Below are positions 26,791 to 37,263 of a DNA stretch of 64,000 nt, one piece after another. Origin of the DNA: Casuarina equisetifolia (Eukaryota > Streptophyta > Magnoliopsida > Fagales > Casuarinaceae); assembly GCA_028551475.1 (NCBI GenBank), contig CM052362.1, forward strand, positions 23,046,021 through 23,110,020, written 5' to 3'. Below the pieces are notes generated by a model. That model was given only the letters and a program-made list of their open reading frames with translations. It did no database searches and was not told the DNA's origin. Each line of letters starts with the position of its first letter. The first letter of the stretch is position 1. Position numbers and translations under genes: made by a program.

Positions 26791-27100
26791 GATAAAATGT
26801 CATACTTTGTATAAATGGTCTTTTTTGTTTGTCCATTCAGTTGAAATGTTTCATATTAATAGTTAGATTGCTTAATGCCTACTAAAATTATAAGATTGGG
26901 TAAAGAGCCAATCTTGGATGCCTAATAACATTTCATATATGGATACTTATGTAATATTACTAGTAATAACATCTTTATAATCTCTCTCACTTATACTTTC
27001 ATATAATTGTTCTAACTCATGAACTAGATTCCAGGCTATGTGTGCTTGCTAAAAATGAAGGTAAGGAATGAAAGATGAATATATGAAAACAAAATGTCAT
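26791..27100. pseudogene. Array unit G: short truncated unit
   Basis: Only about 90 bases of the kinase-side start ('cattcagttgaaatgtttcatatt') remain. The sequence then jumps at about 26,883 into the distal part of module N, including its minus-strand HIAW-type exon at about 26,955-27,050. The jump is an internal deletion relative to units E and H. Confidence 0.5.
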
Positions 27101-28345
27101 AATACCAATTTGGCTTTGGTGAAATATCATACTTTGTATAAGTGGCCTTTTTTTTCTTCCCATTCAGCTGAAATGTTTCATATTGATGGTTAGGTTGTTT
27201 AGTGCCTACTTTTTTCAATTTCCTTAGTGCCTTATATATGTATTATGATTATGTGTGGGATTCATATAGATACACTTGGATATATTTTCTTCTTTTAAGA
27301 GAATTAAATTTACAAAATCATATTATGTTAAAAATTTTCCTATTTATTGTTGAAGAGATTGCATTTGGTTTTATAAAAGCATTTCATATCTAGTGAATTA
27401 TGTTTTGGTTTACTATACATGCTTTTAAGGGGATTAGATAGGCCTAAAACTAATATATGGAGCCTAGGATGCACAATAGTAAAGTTTCTTACTTTTTTGG
27501 AAGCCTTTGGAAAAAGTTTACTTTGTTTAAAACATTTTGTAATAAAGAGTTCATTTTTCTTAAAATAATAATGCCTTTTGTGAAAATTATCTAATACCGT
27601 TACTTCTATACAGCACAAGCCTTAAGGAATAGAGCAACTATAGAAGTTTATGAGAATGTTATTCCAAATTCATGGAATAGCTCCATATTAAACTAAAATG
27701 TACCTGAAACTACCAAAACCTTGAACTTTGGAGGTGATACAGTGTAATAACTTGACTTATTCAATGTAATAACATCAAGATGTTGACATCAAAATTCACC
27801 AAATCAAAACGGACCTTAACTCTCGTATGGGTCTCATGCATGAATTTAAACTTCTTCACAATGTCTTCCAATCTTCTCTAATCACAACACATGTCCATTA
27901 CAAGGCTACCAACAACATACCTGCCCAAAAAACTAACAAATTCATAATTGATTACCAAGCAACTAAGGCATACCAAGCCACTTCATGTAACAAGCAAGTC
28001 CTGTAATTTCCAACTAAGGCATACCAAGCCATTTAACATCATGACTTACTATTTTTTACCACCATAAGAGGCCAAGAACTAGAGTTATTTCATAAATTAA
28101 AGCATCGTGAACATGCCAAAACATGGTTTACCTAGTTGAAAATTATAGGACTGGGTAAAGAGTTAATCTTGGATGCCTAATAACATTTCACATAGGGATA
28201 CTCACGTAATATTACCAACAATAACAACTTTATTATTTCTATCACTTATGCTTTCATATAACTACTCTAACCCATGAACCAGATTCAAGGCTATGTGTGC
28301 TTGCCAAAAATGAAGGTAAAGAATGAAAGATGAATATCTATAGAC
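27101..28345. pseudogene. Array unit H: kinase piece joined to unidentified gene fragment
   Basis: Full-size copy of the E layout. The kinase-side part runs to about 27,590. Module N follows, with the second exon-like piece around 27,780-27,930 and the HIAW-type exon at about 28,205-28,305. That exon now carries a stop and several substitutions. Beyond 28,345 similarity to other units ends. Confidence 0.55.
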
Positions 28346-30318
28346 AAAACAATATTCAGAATGGATCTTTGAAAAATGATACAAATAAGTGAATCCATTA
28401 CATGCATTTAACACTAGCATTTGAAAACTTTGCAACAGGAATGATAAGATAATAAGCTAGTATAAGTTTAAAATGCCATGATTACATACTTCCTTAGTGC
28501 AACACTAGTCAAAATCCCTTCCTATAAATTATCTTAGGTATCCAAAATCTTTAAAATAACATGCAACTGTGGGCTGTAAACCTACCTAAAATTGATCAAT
28601 GACAAACCTAAAGCTTAAACATTAAAAAACATAGAATAATGTTAGTGCAACAGATCAAACATCACATGGTAAGTAAATGGGTGGAATTACAACAATACAT
28701 GACCACAGTACATAATAAAACTTTAACCAATCAACTTTCAGCAAAATAAAACAATCATTATTACATTGATTTCAACAAAATCTTTAAAATAACATGTAAC
28801 TATGGGTTACAAACCTACCTAAAATTAATCGATGACAAACCCAAAGCTTAAACATTACAAACATAGAATAATGGTGGTGCAATGAATCAAACATCACACA
28901 ATAAGCAAATGGGTAGAATTACAACAATACATGGCCACAATACATAATAAAACTTTAACAAATTAACTTTTAACAAAATGAGTCAATCATTGTGACATTA
29001 ATTTCAGGGCAAACATACCATATTTTCACCTAATCATATAATATATGCATTTAAATGTACACGTATAATGTGTTAACTGATAATTAAATTATCATATTTT
29101 ATAGAAGTTTCTAGGGTGAGTGGCATTTCATGTACAACCATAATAATCAATATCTTAGGTAACTGCACTAGGCAACATAATTAGCAAAATGATTTATTAG
29201 TTTGAAATTTGATCCCATACTAGAGATGCAATACATATATTTCACACAATTAGCAAAAAGAGAGAGAGAAAGAGTGAAGCAACTAAGATTTCATTTTCAA
29301 TAGGAGATTCTCATAGATTATAATAAATAGCTGATCTCTTCTTCTTAAGGCAATGAAGTAAAGTAAAGGTGTTCCTTTACCATGGTGCACAATACAAATC
29401 CCATTGCCCAATAAAGTGTGCTAAGGCTCTTCAAAGTCAAAGTGAAAGGGGTCCAAGGGTTCCATATACACTTATCTAGGTGCATAATCTACTTATACAA
29501 ACAAATACAAAGAAGCATGAACATTAGGATATGATATAGAAGAACCTGAATTACAATGAATAGTTTTTGGTGGCTACTTCATAACCACTAGAGGAGGAAA
29601 GCAATTTGCCTTTTTATGCATATGATTCCTTTTATTAGGAATTTTGTCCACCCTTAACAAAATCCATTGCCCTAAACATCCATCCTTTTTGCCAGGGGGA
29701 GGCGGGAAAAGAGAGAGATGATTGTTACCTGGTTTAATAAGAGAGAGGAAACTACAACATGCTTTATTTTGACTTTTCAAAAACATGCATTCAACTTCTT
29801 ATTCATGTAATAATTTTTTTAATAAAAAATTAAAATAAAAATTTGTCCAACAATGACTTAAGGAAAAAATAATAACCATAATTATTTGAACACATTGCTT
29901 TTCCAAATTTGCATAATGGGTCTAAAAGCATGTAAGGAAAGCATAACATCATAGTATTGCTAATGTGTTTTAGAGAAACATCAAACATAAGCCAAACAAT
30001 AAAAAATTTACCTTATTTTTAGTGTCACTTTGATTAAGTTGACACAAACGAACAAGGGTCCGCCTCATGATTTGTACCAATGAACTATGATTAACCACAA
30101 AAAGTGCATTAAAAAAATAACACTTTAAAAGTGAAGTGATTATCTCACCACAAAGCCCAATATTCATCTAAAAAATGTGATAAATCTAAAATTTTAGTCA
30201 GACTAACAATACACTCATGGGGAACAAATAAATATCAATAGCTCAACCCCAGATAAGCCATAATGATATCCCATATGATTGGACAAAATACAAACATTAT
30301 TTTAAGAAATGTATGAAG
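28346..30318. other. AT-rich DNA downstream of the array, with a local duplication
   Basis: No gene is recognisable. Minus-strand exon-like frames at 29,574-29,786 and 29,970-30,167 (the latter reading SSLVQIMRRTLVRLCQLNQ before a GTAAAT donor) might be further pieces of the unidentified gene of module N, since they lie on the same strand and upstream of it. This is inference only. A 233-bp tandem duplication lies at 28,544-29,009. Confidence 0.4.
28544..29009. repeat. Tandem duplication, period 233 bases
   Basis: Two consecutive copies begin 'aaaatctttaaaataacatg' at 28,544 and 28,777 and stay similar to their ends (both contain 'aattacaacaatacatg' and 'cataataaaactttaac'). They are diverged and non-coding. 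Confidence 0.8.
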
Positions 30319-30865
30319 ATTCTATATGATGCCTTTTGTGACATTACTTTTTGGAAGCTTTTAGGAAAAGTTTACTTTGTTTAAAACATTTCGTACTAAA
30401 GAGTTAATTTTCCTTTCTTAGAATGCAAATTTTTTTAATGAAAATTTTAAGTTATAATTCTTATCTAATTAGATATAATTTATTCATTGCACAATTTTTT
30501 AATTTTGTGTTAAAAACATTTTGTACTATAATTTGGCAAAAGAAGATAATGTTGAATATTCATAAGGGTAAATTACCAACCATTCCTTGTAATCTTTTAG
30601 AAGACACAAGAAAATTTGTCAGTACCTTCAAGCAAAGGTCATTGATTACCTTATTACGGCACAATTCTTGCACCATTCATTTGTGAGGAAGTCCTCATGC
30701 CATTAATTACCTTATTGCAACATAGCTCTTACACCATTCATTTATGAGGAAGTCATTGATGACATTAGAAGTTTTTTGGTTCATTTTTCATCTTTTTTTT
30801 ACATATTGTATACTAGTTCTTTCATATTAGCCAATATTGTTATGATTTCTCTTGTCATAACATAA
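30319..30865 (+). pseudogene. MAP3K-like kinase gene fragment, outlying unit I
   Basis: A partial copy of the 3' kinase part of units C and D, separated from the array by 2 kb. It starts at 'gatgccttttgtgacattac'. It holds HKGKLPTIPCNLLEDTRKF (about 30,550-30,615) and the duplicated HHSFMRKSL piece (30,640-30,765), and stops before the LDKSGC exon. Similarity ends at 30,865, where a fold-back repeat begins. Confidence 0.6.
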
Positions 30866-30867
30866 AA

Positions 30868-30956
30868 TGGATTCAAAAACCTATATGGTGTTTGTTAAAT
30901 TAGCCAACCAACCTTTAAACAAGAAGTTTAACAAACACCATGTGGATTTTTTTTTT
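30868..30956. repeat. Fold-back repeat, copy 1
   Basis: About 90 bases. The left arm 'tatggtgtttgttaaatt' and right arm 'aagtttaacaaacaccat' are near-perfect inverted repeats around a loop of about 25 bases, and a T-run follows. Two more copies lie at 32,038 and 32,488. The size and hairpin form fit a short MITE remnant or palindromic unit. Target duplications cannot be defined. Confidence 0.65.
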
Positions 30957-31019
30957 TAATTTCTCATGAGCACCCATTAAGTTGTAAACATAACCAATCA
31001 TGTATGTTGTTTGGTAATT

Positions 31020-31510
31020 TCTCAAATGCAAGTGAATATGTCGAACATGTAATATAATGATGATAAAGTGAATTATCCCATAAAGATTGGTGAATACTAG
31101 ATTAATTAAGTACCAATAGTGAGTTAACTTTAAGTTTATCTATCAAATCAAAATAGCTGAGGATGGATTAAAGTGATATTCTTTAAAGAAGAATTCCATA
31201 ACTAAAAACAACTAAATTTAATACAAAAACTATGTTAAAGTATCTAATTTCACTAGAATTACTAGATATAGATTTCAATGATTTATACTTATAAGAGTAA
31301 TAATACTTATATAATTATAGAATTTTCTAATTTATTTATTATTATATGCCTAGGTATAACAAACCTACACAACTTGTTAACTCAATATATCTCTATATGA
31401 ATTAAAAAAGATCAAATGTCTTGGAATCTATGAATATTTTCAATTTACACCGAAAGCAACATACATAATATGGTATATGTCTATCCATATTTAATTTATG
31501 ATTATAGAGG
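31020..31510 (+). repeat. Dispersed repeat, second copy at 37.29 kb
   Basis: This aligns over about 470 bases with 37,285-37,745: both start with an 'aaatgcaagtgaa.atgtcgaac' block and share 'tcaatatatctctatatg' and 'atctatgaatattttca'. The copies are diverged and non-coding. The 37-kb copy is part of a 1.25-kb insertion, so this is probably the end of the same kind of transposable element, class unknown. Confidence 0.65.
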
Positions 31511-32037
31511 ACTCCCCCTAGTTTAGTAGTAACTAGTTCAAACCCCTAACATGAAAAATCTAAGTACTTTTTGACATATTTTACGCAATTTTTTAGTAGA
31601 TTTGCATGATTTTTTGATAAATCAGCATTTTAAGGCTTTCCTTTGGCAAAATCTAAACTTTGTATGCAAAATGTGGTAGTACATGGTGGTGCATGACAAC
31701 AATGCTTGAGAGCATGTGGCGGCATGTGACAATGTTTTTCCTTTTTCAAATAGTTTATAATTCTTATCCAATGCACCGGAATGTGCAAAGCTTTCTTGAA
31801 AAGAAAATAATGTAGTGACAACTTTCACGTTTTCAATTTAAAATGCTTTGTTTAATTTTTAGCATTGTTCTTATTTGATCACACATTATCTTTAATTTAT
31901 TTAAAGATGATATGAATTAATTTGAACATAAGACAATTACAAAGGCTAATATAGGTCTAACTTCACTTAACATGTGATGCATGATTCAAAAACACATGTG
32001 CCTTAACTAAATATAATGCATGATTCAAAAACACACA

Positions 32038-32122
32038 TGGATTAAAAAACCCATGTGGTTTTTGTTAAACTTGCCAACTAACCTTAGAATAAGAAGTTTA
32101 ACAAACACCACGTGGTTTTTTT
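32038..32122. repeat. Fold-back repeat, copy 2
   Basis: The left arm 'catgtggtttttgttaaactt' pairs with the right arm 'aagtttaacaaacaccacgtg' around a loop of about 25 bases. A T-run follows, as in copy 1. Confidence 0.7.
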
Positions 32123-32487
32123 TTTTTTTTATTCTTTAGTAAGCAACCATTGAGTTGTAAACACAAGTAGTCACATTTGTCCATAAGAAAAAAAAAAAGC
32201 AAAGAAAAATGGCCTTAAAAATTCATACTTTTTAATTAAATGAATGGGAATGGTAAGAAATTGTTAGTACATGTTCAACAAACAAATACTCAAACCATAC
32301 GAAAAGGGAAAGAGTCACGTTATTTAGAGATCTTATGAAACCAATGAACCAAAGCATTGGTTTCTTTCACTAAAATAGAATAATGTAAATATGATATGAA
32401 TCATTTTGAACCATATGAAAAATACAAAGGTTGATATAGTTCCAACTTACCTTAACTAAATATGACCCATGATTCAAAAATATTCAT

Positions 32488-32573
32488 GGATTTAAAAACC
32501 CAAATGGTGTTTTGTTAAACTTGCACACCAAACTCTAAATATGAAGTTTAATAAACACCATGTGGGTTTTTCC
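32488..32573. repeat. Fold-back repeat, copy 3
   Basis: The left arm 'aatggtgttttgttaaactt' pairs with the right arm 'aagtttaataaacaccatg', with two mismatches or bulges. It occupies the same position in its tandem unit as copy 2. Confidence 0.65.
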
Positions 32574-32877
32574 TACTATTTGGTGAGCACTCCTTTAGCT
32601 ATAAACACAACCAATCATATTTGTCCATAAGTAAAATAACCACAAAAAGATAGTCTCAAAAATCCACATTTTCTAATTAAATGACTAGAATTGGAGAAAA
32701 ATTATTAGTACATATTCAGAAAATGAATATTCTAGCCATAAAAAATGGGAAAGAGTCACATTAGTTAGAGATCTTACAAAACCAATGAATCAAATTGGTT
32801 TATCTCCTTAGAATAGAATTATTTAAAAATGATATGAATCAATTTGAACTACATGGCAATTACAAAGGATGATATAG

Positions 32878-33397
32878 TGTTAAAGCATGTCTAAGGTGTT
32901 CCAATTGCAGGAGCTTAGCTTTAATTCATAGTAACAAGAACCTCAACTATCTAAAAGAGACTATCTCACCAATCCTATGTCAAAAGTCATAGTCATGTTC
33001 ATTTTTGCATATGCAACAAGAAGACGAGGACAAAAGTAATAAGCAACCAAGGAAGAAATAGTTAAAATTAGAATTTTTAGAAAATATTGTATAAATTCAT
33101 ATATAAGTATGACAACATAAGAAAATAAAAACACAAGAAAATAAGACATGAAGAATTTTTATGATGAAGAGCTATGAAAGGAAAGTTTGTATATTTGATG
33201 ATTTCAAAGTACAATTGATTAGCCTATTTATAGTGATTAAAAGATGATATAAGTTCTATTTTAAAATTGTCATGTCTTTTGACATTTTGTAACTATCATG
33301 TTTGTTGATATATATTTAACCAATGTGTCTTTTGACGTTTTGTAACCAATTATACAAATTACTAATTCTCCCTTATTGGTTAATTTGTACTTTAACA
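32878..33397 (-). mobile_element. 3' LTR of a Ty1/copia retrotransposon
   Basis: Read on the minus strand, the 520-base segment begins TGTTAAAG and ends CTTTAACA, an 8-base perfect terminal inverted repeat with canonical TG...CA ends. It carries a TATA box (CTATAAATAGG, plus-strand position about 33,222-33,233). The element's pol C-terminus lies immediately upstream in minus orientation. The low-coordinate edge is confirmed by comparison: the neighbouring tandem unit continues without a break where this one is interrupted after 'gatatag'. No second LTR was found in the window. Confidence 0.8.
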
Positions 33398-36300
33398 TCC
33401 TCCGCAAGTTGATAGGTCAATATGAATTGTAAGCTTGTTTGAACTATAAGTTGAAAATTCTTAAATCTCATAGTGAAGAAGCCTTTAGAGAAGATATTCG
33501 TTGATTGATATATAGAAGAAATAAAATAAATATTTAATTTCTTGGACTTAACCCACATTCTATCTTTGCATGGAAGATAGGATTTTGAATGATATACAAT
33601 GTAGACAAGTTGTCACACTAAAAAGATGGAGGGTGAGGTAAAGATAAATGAGGATTATAATGCTTCTATCCATATTAATTTGATGGTACTATTTGTAAGG
33701 TTTTTGAATTTTATTGTTGTGCTTAAGCAAGCAAGAGATGTTCTTGTTTAAAATTAAACTTAGTCTCCCTTTTTAATAAAAAAAAAAAGGATAGGCATGA
33801 AAAATATACCTCACAATCATTTGATTTATAAACCTTAAGATGTATAGATTTGGAAAAACCTGAAAAGTTCAATTTAACCAAGGAGTAAGTGAACTACAAT
33901 AATAAATAACAATTTAATATTTTCAATAAGCGATGCCCAATGTAACGTACTTTTTTATCATTCATTACACAAATATCATACATAAATGTTTCACATATTT
34001 TCCAGCACCAATCATTATTAATAATGGTAAACATTTTAATAATCATGATAATTTGATCTTCAATGACCCTTATAAGAACTTTTTTTGATAAACTTTGACT
34101 TGTGATTCATGTGTTAGTTTGCATCTATATGTTAATGTAGTAAATGATATATTTCAAGCATTTTCATTGCTTCCCCTTTAGTCATGCAATCTATGCTTTG
34201 AATTCTCAACAATGGATTACTATATATACCTTATGCATCTTATAATATATATATAAACAAGAATCAAGTTCTTCTCATTTGAGCACTTTGCAATCTTATA
34301 AGATTTTGGACTTAAGTAGGAAAAAAAACCTTTCTGATGTGTATCAATATTGTAACATGATGCAAGTATTTCATTCTACACACTTCCTTATCGTGTTATC
34401 AAGCTCCAATGATAAATAATTAAAAAAAAATTCTTACCAATTTCAGCACATTTTTCATCATACAACATTTATCCTAAGAATAACTCATTACCATACTTGA
34501 GACACAAATGAAAATCATTTTCTCCCACACATGTAAACAACTTCCAATAAGTATAAATAATATGTACAATTTTGATCATTTAGTATCTAATTTTGTTAAT
34601 AATAGAAAGCCATGAAAGTATTTAACAAAACAACATCCAACTTCAAATATGCATACATGATATTTAGCAAAACATAAATTATGATCATACACAAGTTTAT
34701 AAGTATGATTTTTATCACAAATACAACCTTATGTTTCATGACAATATGAATGCATGCTCATGTTGTTTTTGTTATGTGCCATGGATATTTATACATTTCA
34801 AACTCTCCATTATGACTCACTTAGATATTTTTCTAAGTGCCACCACAATTATTTCACATTGTATATTCATATGAGAGATGAATAGTAATGCATAATGAAA
34901 ATACATGACAATGTTCTAAAAGAAAGCATTAAATCGTCAAAAATATTTTTTTAATAGATATGGCATTTCATATTAATTGTCAACATACAACTAATATTCT
35001 CACTTGATATAACATTTGTTTGCCAAATTGATAAGCAATTAGTTTGATTTGGTATTCATAAAAAAATTTAACCTATGCACATCTTATAAGTTAAATGTTT
35101 AAATTCAAGACAAGAAATTTTCTAGCAATTACGGGCATATTGTGAAAAGTAATACTTATTCAAAGTGTAGTTGATTTGATGAGCATGTTATCTCATATCA
35201 ATCATACAATAATATCACAAATAGACCACTCAAAAATATATATGATATAAGTGAAAAATTAGTTCATAGTGTGATAATAAGACTATATCAATGATCACAT
35301 AACTCCCTAATAAGACTATTAGGTGTTAGGAAATGAGTCTTTATATTTTCTATTCATACCAAGTGCAACATGCCAAAAAAATAAAAGCTCATCATTTGGT
35401 TTTAAAAGTATCTAAATAGACTTTCAACATAAATAAATAAATTGAGAACATTGGTCTTTTAAAGAAAGTCAAGTTTGCCATATTTCAAAAAATGTAGTCT
35501 TGAAAAGGGTCTAAGAGTTTTTAAAGATAATGTGTACTTTTACTTTGTTCCAATTTAGATCTTTTGATGCCTTTATGTAGTATTGTGTTTCTATGTGTTT
35601 ATGCATAGAAGTAAGAAAGGCATAGTTATGATTGCCTTTTTTTTTTTTTTTTGGTTGTCTTGCAATGACAAACCTTGAAGGCAAATTGTCATTGGACAAT
35701 TCAAAACCTATTGGCATCAAATAGGTCTATTAGAGGATAAAGATCATCTCCTGGAGATTAATATTTAGCCATTTGAGTTGTAGAAAATGGTGATACAAAA
35801 ATAGAATATTGAATAAAGGAGTCCCTTCTAAAAAAGGATAGTATCTTCCTTCACCCACCCTCACCGCTTTTTTTTTCTCTTTGTCTAAAAAGGAATTGAT
35901 GTTCATAAAAAATTGCAATTGCTACAACATATAACTATTTTGTTTTTGGACAAAAGTATTGATAGCTTTTGTAGCCCATTAAATATCCAAGGAATACACA
36001 AGGATTAGAATGATTATGCAATATATGTTATGTATATAAGCATAAATATGGAGAAATAAAGCAACCCAACACTCTAAGGTGTGAAATGATGGGTGTTTGG
36101 TAGAATTTTGTTTTTAATTACTAGGATTGAGTGCCTATCCATAATATAAGTTATGGTTTTAATTGCATAATCCTAATACGGAATGTGTACTTGGGCTTGA
36201 TGTAGCATTGAAAGGCCATATGTCATAAGATGTTTTTTTTTTAATTTCTGTAAATCCATTTTGAAGTGGAGCATATGGGCTTGATATAAATTAAAAATGT

Positions 36301-36430
36301 CCATTTGAGATCAATAATTTTTGAATAATTGTGATGTGATTTAGTATTACCATCACGTTGAATTTTTTTATTTTCATTTGGAGTTGAGTTTAGACAAGCA
36401 ACCTAAAATTTTTTAAGATGTCAAGAAATT
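33398..36430 (-). mobile_element. Decayed internal region of the copia element
   Basis: Minus-strand pol remnants occur in the right order. An integrase motif at about 36,232-36,280 reads PYAPLQNGFTEIKKK (family pattern PYTPQQNGVAERKNR). The start of the reverse transcriptase at about 35,560-35,650 reads HNYAFLTSMHKHIETQYY and later ASKDLNW. The pol end at 33,400-33,500 reads STNIFSKGF and later YQLAED (family: DIFTKGL...LAGGC). The rest is unreadable from decay. The order integrase-RT fixes the element as copia rather than gypsy. Gag, protease, the primer-binding site and the 5' LTR were not found, so the element is probably truncated near 36,430. Confidence 0.75.
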
Positions 36431-36492
36431 GACCTTTGGGAGCAACTTGAAGGCATGAGTGGAGGGTGGAGTCACAAGCGGTGCTGTGATCC

Positions 36493-37263
36493 ATCATTTG
36501 TATGGAGAAGACGCTGAAATGTAGCATTTTTACAGTAGTCTCTTTCACTTTTAGTCAATTTTCTTGCATAATAGAGGCACACAGTTTCTTTTTATAAGTT
36601 TTGTTCATTTAAACTCTATACATTTAGACATAACGCGACATGAGAAATCTGTAACTAGTGTAGCTAATAAAAGGCAATGGTTTACCTTGTCTTGGGCAAA
36701 ATGGATTTGGTCAAACCTTCCTAACTAACAAGTTTTAATCAAAGGACGACCCTAGGCTTCGAGTCCAAGAACTAAATCACTCCTTTTCTTTTTTGGGAGG
36801 TAGTTTTTTTTTCTTTTTCTAGACTTATTTTTATTTTTTAGATTAGTTCATCGTTATATTTACTATCTATTTAGTTTTTCTTTCAATCGTCAATACTATC
36901 TTTTTGTTTAGTTAACCTATTAACCTATTAACCTATTAACCTATGTGTATTTTGTCAAAAACTTAATTATCATGTCAAAAGCCTTAAAATTAAAGGTTAC
37001 CTAAGTCTTGTCTACGCCCCTGAAGCTTTCTCTGTTATTCAAACTTAGAACATGAACTTAATCCTTATGTCAAATGTAATAACTCAATTATTATGTCAAG
37101 ATTCTCATAATTGAACATTAATTTAGTCTTATATTATTTAAACAATAACTAATGTTGAACTCCCATTAGTCCATACCCATTTCAAAGTCTCGGTAGAAAT
37201 TCAAAACATGATTAATACTCATGCATTATCTAATTAAATGCATTACAAAATGGAAACTCAAAG
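36493..37263 (+). repeat. Left part of a duplicated segment (thaumatin-like gene 3' region)
   Basis: From 'catcatttgtatggagaag' this aligns with 42,105-43,110 downstream: the end of intron 2 of the thaumatin-like gene, then its 3' flank. The block with exon 3 (about 42,178-42,470) is missing here, joined at 'tgca'. An 8-base tandem repeat (taacctat x4, 36,913-36,944) is unique to this copy. The duplication resumes after an insertion at about 38,513. Confidence 0.8.

Larger units (their letters stand above)
31860..32877 (+). repeat. Tandem units of about 430-450 bases containing fold-back repeats 2 and 3
   Basis: Units around 31,900-32,140, 32,140-32,580 and 32,580-32,877 share blocks: 'atgatatgaat.aatttgaac', 'attacaaagg.t.atatag', 'catgattcaaaaa', then the fold-back at 32,038-32,122 or 32,488-32,573, then 'tttgtccataag'. 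The last unit is cut at 32,877 by the copia LTR. Confidence 0.65.

Noticed and set aside
36913..36944. taacctat x4 as a telomere-like repeat
   Set aside because: Only four copies of an 8-base unit that differs from the plant telomere repeat. A local slippage event absent from the duplicate copy.
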